From positions 1 to 7,983 of the forward strand of contig JASHXW010000539.1 of NCBI GenBank assembly GCA_030043395.1: a stretch of 7,983 bases of DNA, read 5' to 3'. How positions within the stretch are numbered: the stretch's first letter is position 1; every line of letters begins with the position of its first letter. Source of the stretch: Streptosporangiaceae bacterium. Lineage in GTDB: Bacteria > Actinomycetota > Actinomycetes > Streptosporangiales > Streptosporangiaceae. This document shows positions 1 through 6,961 of this stretch, one piece after another. The notes under the pieces were generated by a model. It was not told the DNA's origin, did not search any database, and was given only the letters and a program-made list of their open reading frames with translations. The position numbers and the translations under genes are program-made.

Positions 1-1068
1 GGCTGCGGCGAGCACCCGCGCGAGCCGCCGCGCCCGGTCGGCCAGGGCGCTTCGGTCCGCCGTCAGCGCGCGTAGCACGGGCGGCGCCGGGCCGGCCAGG
101 GTTGCCTCGAGCGCGGCGATGGTCATCTTGTCCACGCGCAGCGCCCTGGCCAGCGGGTGCCTGGCGAGCTGCGCGACCAGGTCGGCTCGGCCGAGCAGCA
201 GGCCAGCCTGCGGACCGCCGAGCAGCTTGTCGCCGCTCGCGGTCACCAGGTCGGCTCCCGCCCGCAGCCAGGTGGCGGCGTCCGGTTCGCCGGGCAGCGC
301 CGCAAACGGTGCAAGCAGCCCGGAACCGATGTCGCCGACCACGGTCACGCCGAGGCTGGCAAGCTCGGCGATCCCCGCGCTGGCAGTGAAGCCCTCGACC
401 CGGTAGTTCGACGGGTGGACTTTCAGCACGAAGCCGGTGCGCGGTCCGATCGCGTCCGCGTAGTCCGCAACCGTCGTGCGGTTCGTGGTACCTACTTCGC
501 GGATGGTCGCGCCAGTACTGGCGAGCAGATCGGGCAGCCGGAAACCGTCCCCGATCTCGATCAGCTCGCCCCGGCTGACGACGATCTCGCGCCCGGCCGC
601 CAGCGCGGTCGCCGCCAGGACGAGCGCGGCGGCGTTGTTGTTCACGACATGGACCGCGCCGGCGTCAGGGACCGCGCGAGCCAGCGCGCCGAGCATCGAG
701 GCTGCTCGGCGCCCTCTCGCGCCCGTCGCGAGGTCGAACTCGAGGTCGGTGCAACCCGCTGCGGCCGCCAGTGCCTCACGGGCAGCCGCAGACAGCGGCG
801 CGCGGCCCAGGTTGGTGTGCAGCACCACGCCAGTTGCGTTGAGTACCGGGGTCAGTCCGGTGGCCAGCGCGGGCAGCCCGCTGACGGCCGCCTCGACGAC
901 CTCAGCGGTCCCGATCTGGCCGTCCCTAGCCTGCTGCTGCGCTCGCCGGACAGCCTCTCGCACTGTCGGCCTGCCGAGCCGCCGCTCGGCGGCGGCCAGG
1001 CGCGGGTCGGCAAGTATCACGTCCGTGCGCGGCACCAGCCTGCGGGCGTCTTCCACGAGCGTGACCAT
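1..1068 (-). CDS. selA: L-seryl-tRNA(Sec) selenium transferase SelA (3' end outside the window)
   Basis: SelA is a cytoplasmic, PLP-dependent fold-type I enzyme that turns Ser-tRNA(Sec) into Sec-tRNA(Sec) using selenophosphate. The frame is open from an ATG at 1068 to base 1, giving 356 codons without a stop. Seen in order: an N-terminal region with LADPRLAAAERRLGRPTV (about 19-36), LNATGVVLHTNLGRAPLS (about 76-93), VNNNAAALVLA (142-152), VSRGELIEIGDGFRLPD (about 164-180), EVGTTNRT (191-198), KVHPSNYRVEGFT (216-228), and SGDKLLGGPQAG (278-289), whose Lys281 is the expected PLP Schiff-base lysine. HPLARALRVDKMT (304-316) follows. All are SelA signatures. Family members are about 430-460 residues, so some 75-100 C-terminal residues are missing. 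The ATG at 1068 gives the usual short leader, but its ribosome site (AGG almost touching the ATG) is poor; an in-frame TGA upstream limits any extension to about 45 codons. selB, selD and selC may lie to the left; none is visible here. Confidence 0.95.
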   Translation of the reverse strand, partial: MVTLVEDARRLVPRTDVILADPRLAAAERRLGRPTVREAVRRAQQQARDGQIGTAEVVEAAVSGLPALATGLTPVLNATGVVLHTNLGRAPLSAAAREALAAAAGCTDLEFDLATGARGRRAASMLGALARAVPDAGAVHVVNNNAAALVLAATALAAGREIVVSRGELIEIGDGFRLPDLLASTGATIREVGTTNRTTVADYADAIGPRTGFVLKVHPSNYRVEGFTASAGIAELASLGVTVVGDIGSGLLAPFAALPGEPDAATWLRAGADLVTASGDKLLGGPQAGLLLGRADLVAQLARHPLARALRVDKMTIAALEATLAGPAPPVLRALTADRSALADRARRLARVLAAA

Positions 1069-1150
1069 ACCTGCCGCCGGGCTGCGCTGCTTCGGCGTTG
1101 CTGTCGCGGACCCGCCAACCGCCCTAGCTGGCTGCGGCAGGCCCGCGACG

Positions 1151-1179
1151 TTGGCCTTCGCGGAGCGACACGGTAGCTT
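1151..1179 (+). promoter_or_regulatory. Candidate promoter in the selA / membrane-protein divergent gap
   Basis: The 187-bp gap between selA and the gene at 1256 must hold promoters for both directions. On the plus strand, TTGGCC (1151-1156) and TAGCTT (1174-1179) are separated by exactly 17 bp, resembling a weak actinobacterial -35/-10 pair. On the minus strand, TTGAGT (1204-1199) could be a -35 for selA, but its only -10 candidate is 15 bp away and poor. This is pattern matching by eye in GC-rich DNA, so false positives are likely. Confidence 0.25.
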
Positions 1180-1255
1180 CGTAGGAGCCTCGTGCGGTAC
1201 TCAAGCGCCAGGATGTGCCAGGGTTGATCATCCGATGCGCGGAATGAGAGGCGAC

Positions 1256-1981
1256 ATGGACAGCGTGCCGATATCGCGGAGCAGAGGCGCCGTGTGCGGG
1301 CTGCTGCTGGTCCTGCTCGGTGCCTGGGGCGGCGTTGCCCCCTTCGCCGGCCCAGCAATCAGGTTCGGGTTCACGCCAGACCGCGCGTGGGAGTACACGC
1401 AGGGCAGGCTGTACCTGTCTGCCGTGCCAGGCGGTGTCGTGCTCTTGACCGGGCTAATCGTCATGCTGACCAGGAGCCGCTGGTTCGGCGGCTTCTGCGC
1501 GGTCGTCGCGGCGCTCGGCGGCGCCTGGTTCGTCGCAGGTGCCGCCTTGATCCGGCTGTTGCCTGCCAGCCTGGGCGTCGCGTCGGTCAGCCCGGGCACG
1601 CCGCTGGGAGCGACAACGGCCCTGCGCGCTACCGCGACCGACATGGCCTTCTTCGTCGGGCTTGGCGCTGCAGTGCTGTTTGTCGCAGCGATTGCCATCG
1701 GCCGGTTCTCGGTCGTCGGGTACAAGGACTACATCAGGGCCGAGGAGCTGGTGCAGGCGCCCGGTGCCGGGCAGGGCGACGGTGGACTAGCGAGGATCGG
1801 GCTCATCCCTGGCTCCGCGCAGCCGAGCTCGTACGGCACGGACCTGGGCAGCACGGCTACCTATGCTCCTGGGCAGGCGAACTATCTTGGCGGGCAGTCG
1901 CAGTACCCGTCGCAGTACCCGCCTGAGCCTGATGCGTCCAGCACAGACCCGTACCCGCCCGCGAACCCGTTCCAGCAGTAA
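1256..1981 (+). CDS. Four-helix membrane protein with Tyr/Pro/Gln-rich tail, function unknown
   Basis: The 241-residue product has four hydrophobic segments at about residues 12-31, 54-71, 78-100 and 130-149, then a 90-residue polar tail. A short external loop after helix 1 carries FGFTPDRAWEYTQGRL. The tail is rich in Gly, Ser, Tyr, Gln and Pro and ends in PPANPFQQ. The layout resembles small conserved membrane proteins common in actinobacteria with a Trp/Gly-rich first helix (LLGAWGGVAPF), but I recognise no named family or function. I chose the ATG at 1256 because GAGG lies just upstream (ending 1251, 4-nt gap); in-frame ATGs at 1235 and 1244 are possible alternatives. The frame stays open far upstream, but that part is antisense to selA and is not coding. 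The gene stands alone: divergent from selA and 142 bp ahead of the next gene, which could be read from its own promoter. Confidence 0.85.
   Translation: MDSVPISRSRGAVCGLLLVLLGAWGGVAPFAGPAIRFGFTPDRAWEYTQGRLYLSAVPGGVVLLTGLIVMLTRSRWFGGFCAVVAALGGAWFVAGAALIRLLPASLGVASVSPGTPLGATTALRATATDMAFFVGLGAAVLFVAAIAIGRFSVVGYKDYIRAEELVQAPGAGQGDGGLARIGLIPGSAQPSSYGTDLGSTATYAPGQANYLGGQSQYPSQYPPEPDASSTDPYPPANPFQQ
1898..1921 (+). repeat. Perfect 12-bp tandem duplication in the tail coding region
   Basis: TCGCAGTACCCG occurs twice in a row (1898-1909 and 1910-1921), encoding two copies of SQYP. It lies in the low-complexity C-terminal tail and keeps the reading frame, so copy-number change would lengthen or shorten the tail without a frameshift. 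Confidence 0.9.
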
Positions 1982-2018
1982 AGACAGTTATCTGGATTCT
2001 GGCGGCTTATACCGGCGA

Positions 2019-2024
2019 TAGTAT
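2019..2024 (+). promoter_or_regulatory. Candidate -10 element for the GT-C gene at 2124
   Basis: The 142-bp gap 1982-2123 begins with a locally AT-richer stretch (about 1981-2024). TAGTAT at 2019-2024 matches four of six -10 consensus positions and lies about 100 bp ahead of the GTG start. The -35 side is unclear: TTCTGG (1997-2002) is 16 bp away and weak. If real, it makes the GT-C gene independent of the membrane-protein gene in front. Confidence 0.3.
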
Positions 2025-2109
2025 GGTCTGCGCCGAATCAGAGGTAGGTGTCCTGCCCGTGACCGGCTCGCGGCGCACGTCGGCTCCGCTGCTCAGCGAG
2101 CCATTGCGC

Positions 2110-2114
2110 GGAGG
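2110..2114 (+). promoter_or_regulatory. Ribosome binding site GGAGG fixing the GTG start at 2124
   Basis: GGAGG at 2110-2114 is a strong Shine-Dalgarno match nine bases before GTG 2124. It favours this start over the in-frame GTG at 2139 and other later candidates. Confidence 0.75.
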
Positions 2115-2123
2115 CAACTCATC

Positions 2124-3857
2124 GTGCGCGAAGACGGCGTGCAGCGCGTGCCAGATCCCCCGAAAGAGCGACCAACTGTGACCGGAACAACCTCCGCGCG
2201 ACTTTCGAGCGGATCGGCCGAGGACGGAACTTCGCGGCCGGTCCTTCGACGTGCTCTCGTGCCGGTGAACCTGGTCATCATCGTCGCCACGCTCGCTGCT
2301 CTCGGGTTGCGCGCGATACCGCTCGCCAACCCCCACGTGCTGCTTGGCGTCACTGAGTACGACGACGGCGTGTACTTCGGCAGCGCCGTGCGCCTGGTCA
2401 ACGGCGTCCTGCCGTACCGTGACTTCATCATCGTCCAGCCGCCTGGCATCATCGCGCTGATGCTGCCGCCCGCGCTGCTCGCGAAGGTCGTCGGCACGGC
2501 CTGGGGAATGGCCGCGGGGCGCATCATGACGACACTGGCCAGCACGATCAGCGTGGCCATGGCCGGGCTGCTGATCAGGCACCGCGGGGTGCTGGCGACC
2601 GCGATTACCAGCGCGGTCATGGTGGCCTACCCGTCCAGCCTCGTCGATGCGCGCTCGGTACTGCTCGAGCCGTGGCTCGTGTTCTTCTGCCTCCTCGCCG
2701 CGCTGGCGGTCTTCGACGGCGATCAGCTGACCGACAGTCGGCGGCGGCTCGCCTGGGGTGGCATAGCAGCCGGGTTCGCCGGCACGGTCGAGGCTTGGGC
2801 AATCATCCCCGTGCTTGTCATCATCGTGCTCGCCGTCCTGACGGCCGACAGGACGCAGCTACGACTTCGGCGCGCGCTGACCTTCGCGGCAGGGGTAGCA
2901 ATCGGCTTCTGCGTCCCGGTCGCGCCGTTCGCGGCCCTCGGTCCTGGACGCTTCTTTCAGTGCATCATCTCCTCTCAGTTCAACCGCGTCCTGCCGGCGA
3001 CCACGCCATTCTGGTTCCGGTTGTCGTGGCTGACAGGGGTCGGCTACCAGCTGAAGCTGCGGGACGGAGCCGACTTCGCGGTTGCGCTCGGGGTGGTCCT
3101 CGTCGTCGTCGTGGCAGTGATCGCCGGCTGGGCGCTGAGCCGCCGCGCTCCGTCACCGCTTGACTGGTTCGCGCTGGTGACTACCGCGCTGGTCATCCTG
3201 GCTTTCCTGTGGTACCAGCTGTTCTTCCTGCATTACCCGGCCTTCCTGGCGCCCTTCCTCGGCATGGCGATCGGACTGCCGGTCGGCCGGCTGGTCAGCG
3301 CCATCGGCGAGCGCCGGGCCGACCCGGACGCGGCTGACGGGCTGGCCGTGACGCACCCGCCGCTGGCTCGTTCGCCGATGCCGCTCGGGGCGATCGTGGC
3401 CGCTGTGGCGATCGTCCTGTGCGCGGCGCTTCAGATCGGCTACGTCGCTAAGGCCAGGTCGGAAATCAGCGCGGCTGGCATCGCGGCTGCCAGGGCGCTG
3501 ATCCCGCCGGGTGCGTGCGTGATCACCGATCAGGAGTCTTACCTCATCGCCGCTGACCGGTTCAGCTCGACGGTCCCGGGGTGCTCGCAGATGGTCGATC
3601 CGCTGGGCATCGCCTACGCGCTTGCAGGCGGGCGCGAGGGCGACACCGGATCGGGCCGGGTACCCGCAGTGGCGGCGATATTTCGCAGTGCGTTCGAGCA
3701 CGCAGACTACGCGTGGCTGACTACCGCCTATGAGGCTAGGCGCATCTCCTGGACGCCCGCCCTGCACCGCTATTTCAGCCGCCACTTCCGCCCGGTTTAC
3801 CGGGACGGCGAGCGCGCGGTGCTCTACGTCCGAACCCCGCTGCTCCCCCAGCGCTGA
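2124..3857 (+). CDS. Polytopic membrane glycosyltransferase, GT-C type (family 39/87-like)
   Basis: The 577-residue protein begins with a polar 40-residue cytoplasmic stretch, then a helix at about 44-64. The first external loop carries EYDDG (78-82), followed by VYFGSAVRLVNGVLPYRDF (to 101) and QPPG (105-108). An acidic pair at this place is the hallmark of GT-C enzymes, which transfer a sugar from a polyprenyl-phosphate donor on the outer membrane face. Further helices lie at about 110-125, 135-170, 182-197, 211-240, 250-271, 318-338, 346-365, 372-392 and 420-440. LEPWLVFFCLL (181-191) and FFLHYPAFLAPFLG (367-380) sit in the membrane part. The last 135 residues form a soluble, probably extracytoplasmic domain with PPGACVITDQESYLIAADRF (461-480) and PGC...MVD. 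The acceptor and sugar cannot be inferred. It has its own strong ribosome site and probably its own promoter. It is not an obvious paralogue of the two minus-strand membrane proteins, whose first-loop motif differs. Confidence 0.85.
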   Translation: MREDGVQRVPDPPKERPTVTGTTSARLSSGSAEDGTSRPVLRRALVPVNLVIIVATLAALGLRAIPLANPHVLLGVTEYDDGVYFGSAVRLVNGVLPYRDFIIVQPPGIIALMLPPALLAKVVGTAWGMAAGRIMTTLASTISVAMAGLLIRHRGVLATAITSAVMVAYPSSLVDARSVLLEPWLVFFCLLAALAVFDGDQLTDSRRRLAWGGIAAGFAGTVEAWAIIPVLVIIVLAVLTADRTQLRLRRALTFAAGVAIGFCVPVAPFAALGPGRFFQCIISSQFNRVLPATTPFWFRLSWLTGVGYQLKLRDGADFAVALGVVLVVVVAVIAGWALSRRAPSPLDWFALVTTALVILAFLWYQLFFLHYPAFLAPFLGMAIGLPVGRLVSAIGERRADPDAADGLAVTHPPLARSPMPLGAIVAAVAIVLCAALQIGYVAKARSEISAAGIAAARALIPPGACVITDQESYLIAADRFSSTVPGCSQMVDPLGIAYALAGGREGDTGSGRVPAVAAIFRSAFEHADYAWLTTAYEARRISWTPALHRYFSRHFRPVYRDGERAVLYVRTPLLPQR

Positions 3858-3872
3858 CCCGCAGGTCGCGGG
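3858..3872. terminator. Small hairpin between converging genes
   Basis: CCCGC (3858-3862) and GCGGG (3868-3872) are inverted copies around the loop AGGTC, directly after the TGA of the plus-strand GT-C gene and within the 24-bp gap to the opposing gene's stop. A bidirectional terminator would be useful here. The stem is only 5 bp and no T-run follows on either strand, so termination activity is uncertain. Confidence 0.35.
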
Positions 3873-3881
3873 GCGGCGGCC

Positions 3882-5756
3882 TCAGCGGCTAGTGCGGTAC
3901 AAGATCACGCCGCCTACGGGCTGCCCGTGCAGGCCGGCCTTGTGCAAGATGGCGGGCCACCTGCCGGCCAGGCTGGCCTCCACCAGGATGGCCGAGATCT
4001 TGTCCCGCGCGAGGTAGGCATGGAATCGGTGCACCTTGCGAGGCGTCAGCTTGCCGATCCCCAGGTTCGCGACTGACTGCGGCAGGTCAGTGCCGTTGGC
4101 CAGCGCATGGTTCACGAAGCCGCCGGCGAGTCGCGTGTAGAAGCCTGTCTCGGCCTGCCAGAGCAGCCCGGCGTTGCCGCGCTCGGAGATCACCACCACG
4201 GTCTCGTTCGGTACCAGGTAGTGGCGGTATTCACCGGTGCTGATGAAGGCGGGCTGGGCGGGTTGCGGCTGAATGTAAAGCTCGGGGGTGTTCAGCGCGA
4301 TGGCCGCGAGGGCGAGCAGGCCGAGTCCCCAGCGAAGCCAGGGTCGCCTGGCCGGGCCGGCGAGCCAGAGCGCGACCATCGCGGCGAGTGCCAGGAACGC
4401 GAACACCATGAGCCGGGCCGGGTAGGCGCTACGCGCGATCGGCAGCAGCCAGAGCCTGGCCCACGGAAGGCCAGCGAGATCATGCCCGTCGACCTGAAGC
4501 TCGGGCCCGAGCGCTCCGATGATCGACACGATCAGCATCACGACCAGGAACCTCGTGAGCCTGCTTCGCCACGTCGCCACCGCGAGCGCAATGACCAGGA
4601 TCAGCAGCGGGATGCCGATGTAGCCGTCGTTGGCCGGCGCGCGCCAGACGTCAGAGATGCTGCTCAGCCAGCCGATGCTGAAGGTCTGGCCGGCTCGTGG
4701 CACGACGATGGCAGCGGCGTCGAGTGAGGTCTTCTCCGGTGAGCGGACGAACCCAGGCGGAACGTGGGCGAGCGCGTACACCAGGTACGGGGCTGCCAGG
4801 ACGACGGAAATCGCGTAAGCAAGCCCCATCCGCAGGCCTAGCCTGGCGATGACTTGCCGGTCGGGCCTTTGAGCCAGGGCGAGCCCTGCGATCAGGGCGA
4901 TGGCGAGCACGACCGTCATGTCGGCGAAGGTCTCGAGGAACAGGTAGAACTGCAGCGTCATCGCGATCGCGGTGAGGCACACGAAGGTGCGGGAGCTGAT
5001 GGCCTCGTCACGCCACAGCAGGACCAGGTAGGCGATCAGTGGCAGGAGGGGCGCGAATGCCAGGTTCAGCTGCCCGGCGAAGATGTGGTTCAGCTCGTAG
5101 GAGGAGAACCCGTAAACGGCGCCGCCGGCCAGGGCCGGCCAGAACCGCCCGGTGAGCCGGCGGCACATCAGGAACGCCGCCCAGCCGGAAACCGGGATAG
5201 CCGCAACGACGAGCACGCTGAACGAGACCACGGGGCCAGCCAGCGCTGTCAGCGGGAAGGCGAGCACTGCGAGCGGCGGTATGGAGGTAACCCACGCCAG
5301 GTTGAAACCCGCTGGCGCGCCGATCTCGGTGGAGTGCAGCGGGTTGAGCCCGTGCGCGATCGCGTACGGCCACCACCGCACGCTCCAGGTGTAGAAGTTC
5401 GGATCCATGCTGGCCTGGAACAGCTGAGGCCGGCCCGGATGCAGCACGAGCTGCAGGACATCGGCGAAGATCCAGATCGCCAGGTAGATGAGCAGGGCGC
5501 ACAGTCCCTGGAACGCAGGCGACCGGAGCATGCGATGGCCAGGCAGGCCGCGCCCTGCTGCCCGGCGATCCCGCCGCCCGGCTGCCGCATGCCTGGACGC
5601 CGGCCTGCTGCCCGCCGCGGGCGCGCTTGCTGCGTCCGTGGCGCTACCCGGACGGCCTTCCTGGGCTGTGCCCGATCGCGCCGCCGCTGACGAGGCGCGC
5701 GCTGCGATCTCAGCGTCGGCTTGCCCGTCACCCGGGTGACTCGTCGGAGTCGTCAC
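3882..5756 (-). CDS. Large polytopic membrane protein, probable GT-C-type glycosyltransferase
   Basis: The 624-residue protein starts with about 75 low-complexity residues (Ala, Arg, Gly, Ser), then the first helix (about 85-105). The first external loop reads MDPNFYTWSVRWWPYAI (117-133), with Asp118 in the GT-C acidic position, and continues with GLNPLHST and PAGFNLAW (148-155). About ten more helices run to residue 488, including YGFSSYELNH (215-224) and a conserved-looking ALGPELQVDGHDL (415-427). Residues about 490-624 form a soluble, probably outer-face domain. The family is common in actinobacteria; a lipid-linked-sugar-dependent transferase role is inferred from topology and the neighbouring family 2 enzyme. 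The GTG at 5756 overlaps the upstream TGA as GTGA, which decides the start. GTG 5819 would overlap by 67 bp; ATG 5531 would remove the low-complexity leader but has no visible ribosome site. Coupled translation with the family 2 gene is expected. Confidence 0.85.
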   Translation of the reverse strand: MTTPTSHPGDGQADAEIAARASSAAARSGTAQEGRPGSATDAASAPAAGSRPASRHAAAGRRDRRAAGRGLPGHRMLRSPAFQGLCALLIYLAIWIFADVLQLVLHPGRPQLFQASMDPNFYTWSVRWWPYAIAHGLNPLHSTEIGAPAGFNLAWVTSIPPLAVLAFPLTALAGPVVSFSVLVVAAIPVSGWAAFLMCRRLTGRFWPALAGGAVYGFSSYELNHIFAGQLNLAFAPLLPLIAYLVLLWRDEAISSRTFVCLTAIAMTLQFYLFLETFADMTVVLAIALIAGLALAQRPDRQVIARLGLRMGLAYAISVVLAAPYLVYALAHVPPGFVRSPEKTSLDAAAIVVPRAGQTFSIGWLSSISDVWRAPANDGYIGIPLLILVIALAVATWRSRLTRFLVVMLIVSIIGALGPELQVDGHDLAGLPWARLWLLPIARSAYPARLMVFAFLALAAMVALWLAGPARRPWLRWGLGLLALAAIALNTPELYIQPQPAQPAFISTGEYRHYLVPNETVVVISERGNAGLLWQAETGFYTRLAGGFVNHALANGTDLPQSVANLGIGKLTPRKVHRFHAYLARDKISAILVEASLAGRWPAILHKAGLHGQPVGGVILYRTSR

Positions 5757-6781
5757 GTCGGTGGCGTCCCGGGAGCGCGCTCGCCTGAGACCCGGGCGTC
5801 CTCGCCGTTGGCCGGCCACGTCGCCCGGCGGCTGACATCCTCGCGCGTGGCAAATCCGCGCGCCTCCCGGATGAGATACAGCGGCCGCCCCCTGGCCTCG
5901 TCGTAGATCCGCGCGACATACTGCCCGACCATGCCGATCACGATGAGCTGGACGCCGCTGAGGAAGGTAATGGTCACGAGCAGCGATGCGTAGCCAGGCA
6001 CGTCATGCAGGCCAGCTAGCTTGAGCGAGATCGCCAAGATGCCGTAGCAGACCGCGAGGATGGCGAGCAGGCTCCCGGTCGTCAGCGCGAGCTTCAGCGG
6101 CGCCGTGGAGAAGCCTATGATCCCGTCGCTGGCGAACCTGATCATCTTGCGCAGCGGGTACTTGCTCTCCCCGGCATGGCGCGATGCCCGGACGTAAGGG
6201 ACTGCTGCTTGCCGGAAGCCAATCCACGAGAACATTCCCCGTACGTAACGATTACTCTCGCGCATTTGCAAAAACGCGTCGAGTGCTTTCCTGTCCACCA
6301 GCCGGAAATCACCGACATCGATGGGCTGCTCGATATCCGCCATCCGGTGCAGCAAATTGTAGAAAAGCCGTGCGGTCGCCTTCTTGAATATCGTCTCGCC
6401 TTCACGCCGTTCCCGCACGGCATAGACGACCTCGTAGCCCTCCTGCCACTTGGCGATCATCTTGAGTATGACGTCAGGCGGGTCCTGGAGGTCCGCGTCC
6501 ATCACGATGACAGCCTGGCCGCTCGCCGCGTCCATCCCGGCGGTGATGGCGAGCTGATGGCCGAAGTTCCGGGATAGCTGCAGGAGCTTGAACCTGGGAT
6601 CCTGATCGTTGGCCTCGACCATTAGCTGGTAACTAGAATCCACGCTGCCGTCATCGACCATCACCACTTCGCTCGGGCCATCCACGAGGTCCATGACCTC
6701 GCGAAGCCGTTTGATGAGATCGGGGAACGACTCTTCTTCGTTGTATACGGGAATGACGATGGAGTACTTGACGTTCTCCAT
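5753..6781 (-). CDS. Family 2 polyprenyl-phosphate glycosyltransferase (GtrB/DPM1-like)
   Basis: The 342-residue enzyme should transfer a sugar from a nucleotide donor to polyprenyl phosphate at the cytoplasmic membrane face. Seen: IVIPVYNEEE (8-17), VVMVDDGSVDSS (39-50), LSRNFGHQLAITAGMDAA (69-86), VIVMDADLQDPPD (91-103) with the metal-binding DAD, DVGDFRLVDR (155-164), RYVRGMFSWIGF (178-189), SKYPLRKM (206-213), two C-terminal helices at about 232-254 and 264-288, and GQYVARIYDEARGRPLYLI (286-304). The two helices plus the RPLY motif place it with GtrB-type glucosyl- or similar transferases rather than single-domain mannosyl enzymes; the sugar is not decidable. The tail after 310 is polar and probably dispensable. 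I chose ATG 6781 because GGAAGG lies 5 nt upstream; an ATG at 6814 would add 11 residues before the conserved start. It is the first gene of a two-gene unit with the overlapping GT-C-like gene. Codons about 120-200 are less GC-rich than the surroundings. Confidence 0.93.
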   Translation of the reverse strand: MENVKYSIVIPVYNEEESFPDLIKRLREVMDLVDGPSEVVMVDDGSVDSSYQLMVEANDQDPRFKLLQLSRNFGHQLAITAGMDAASGQAVIVMDADLQDPPDVILKMIAKWQEGYEVVYAVRERREGETIFKKATARLFYNLLHRMADIEQPIDVGDFRLVDRKALDAFLQMRESNRYVRGMFSWIGFRQAAVPYVRASRHAGESKYPLRKMIRFASDGIIGFSTAPLKLALTTGSLLAILAVCYGILAISLKLAGLHDVPGYASLLVTITFLSGVQLIVIGMVGQYVARIYDEARGRPLYLIREARGFATREDVSRRATWPANGEDARVSGERAPGTPPT

Positions 6782-6786
6782 GCCCA

Positions 6787-6792
6787 CCTTCC
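6787..6792 (-). promoter_or_regulatory. Ribosome binding site deciding the family 2 start
   Basis: On the minus strand GGAAGG (6792-6787) lies five bases before ATG 6781, a good Shine-Dalgarno match and spacing. It would fall inside the coding sequence if the upstream ATG at 6814 were used, and that ATG has no comparable site. Confidence 0.65.
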
Positions 6793-6872
6793 TTCCCGTA
6801 TCGAAGTGCTGCATGGTCCCAATCCGGGCCTAGTTATTCACGCTAGCCGGGCGTCGTCCGGCCAACGCACAG

Positions 6873-6900
6873 TGCCCGGCCGCCATGGCGGGTCCGGGCA
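6873..6900. promoter_or_regulatory. Strong bulged hairpin upstream of the family 2 gene
   Basis: Arms TGCCCGG (6873-6879) and CCGGGCA (6894-6900) enclose CCGCCATGGCGG (6880-6891), itself a perfect palindrome; GT at 6892-6893 is the only unpaired bulge. The fold is an 11-bp stem with a CATG loop. It sits about 90 bp ahead of the family 2 start. It may be part of a terminator for the gene to the right, a leader structure, or a protein-binding palindrome. No T-run follows on either strand. Confidence 0.5.
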
Positions 6901-6906
6901 GAACCT

Positions 6907-6925
6907 TGAGAATACCTGAGAATAC
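6907..6925. repeat. Tandem TGAGAATAC direct repeat with 10-bp period
   Basis: TGAGAATAC occurs at 6907-6915 and again at 6917-6925, one base apart, in an unusually AT-rich patch (about 6902-6933) of the 255-bp gap 6782-7036. A one-helical-turn period puts both copies on the same DNA face, as in many operators. It is beside the hairpin and upstream of the family 2 gene, so it could bind a regulator of the glycosyltransferase unit. The remainder of the gap holds no coding sequence that I can support. Confidence 0.55.
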
Positions 6926-6961
6926 TGTCATATCGCGCCTGCTGGTACTGGCGCTTCGGGT

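Noticed and set aside
157..1176. Long plus-strand frame of 339 codons across the first kilobase
   Set aside because: It is antisense to selA, whose protein signatures are unmistakable; its translation is Arg/Gly/Pro/Ala-rich without any domain and arises from high GC.
476..1255. N-terminal extension of the small membrane protein back to 476
   Set aside because: The frame is open only because it runs antisense through selA. The extension is low complexity, while the ribosome site near 1247-1251 and the helix pattern support a start at 1256.
1069..1255. Search for the selC tRNA(Sec) next to selA
   Set aside because: No GGTTCGA-type T-loop, no TCA anticodon in a plausible stem and no matching acceptor arms were found on either strand of the gap.
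2007..2620. Minus-strand frames over the start of the GT-C gene
   Set aside because: They are shadows of a clear membrane-protein gene with a strong ribosome site on the plus strand; their translations show no family features.
3855..3872. SECIS-like element: TGA followed by a hairpin with loop AGGTC, similar to the loop of the E. coli fdhF selenocysteine signal, in a window that also has selA
   Set aside because: The stem is only 5 bp and starts directly after the TGA, whereas bacterial SECIS loops lie further away. The TGA is at a natural protein end with no Cys or redox motif nearby, and read-through would enter sequence antisense to the opposing gene.
4854..5690. Plus-strand frame of 278 codons, and a similar one at 4107-4727
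   Set aside because: Both are antisense to the large membrane protein, have charged low-complexity translations without domains, and lack ribosome sites.
5753..5819. GTG 5819 as start of the GT-C-like gene with a 67-bp overlap
   Set aside because: The GTGA junction at 5756 is the more economical and common arrangement, and the extra residues are Arg-rich sequence dictated by the overlapping gene.
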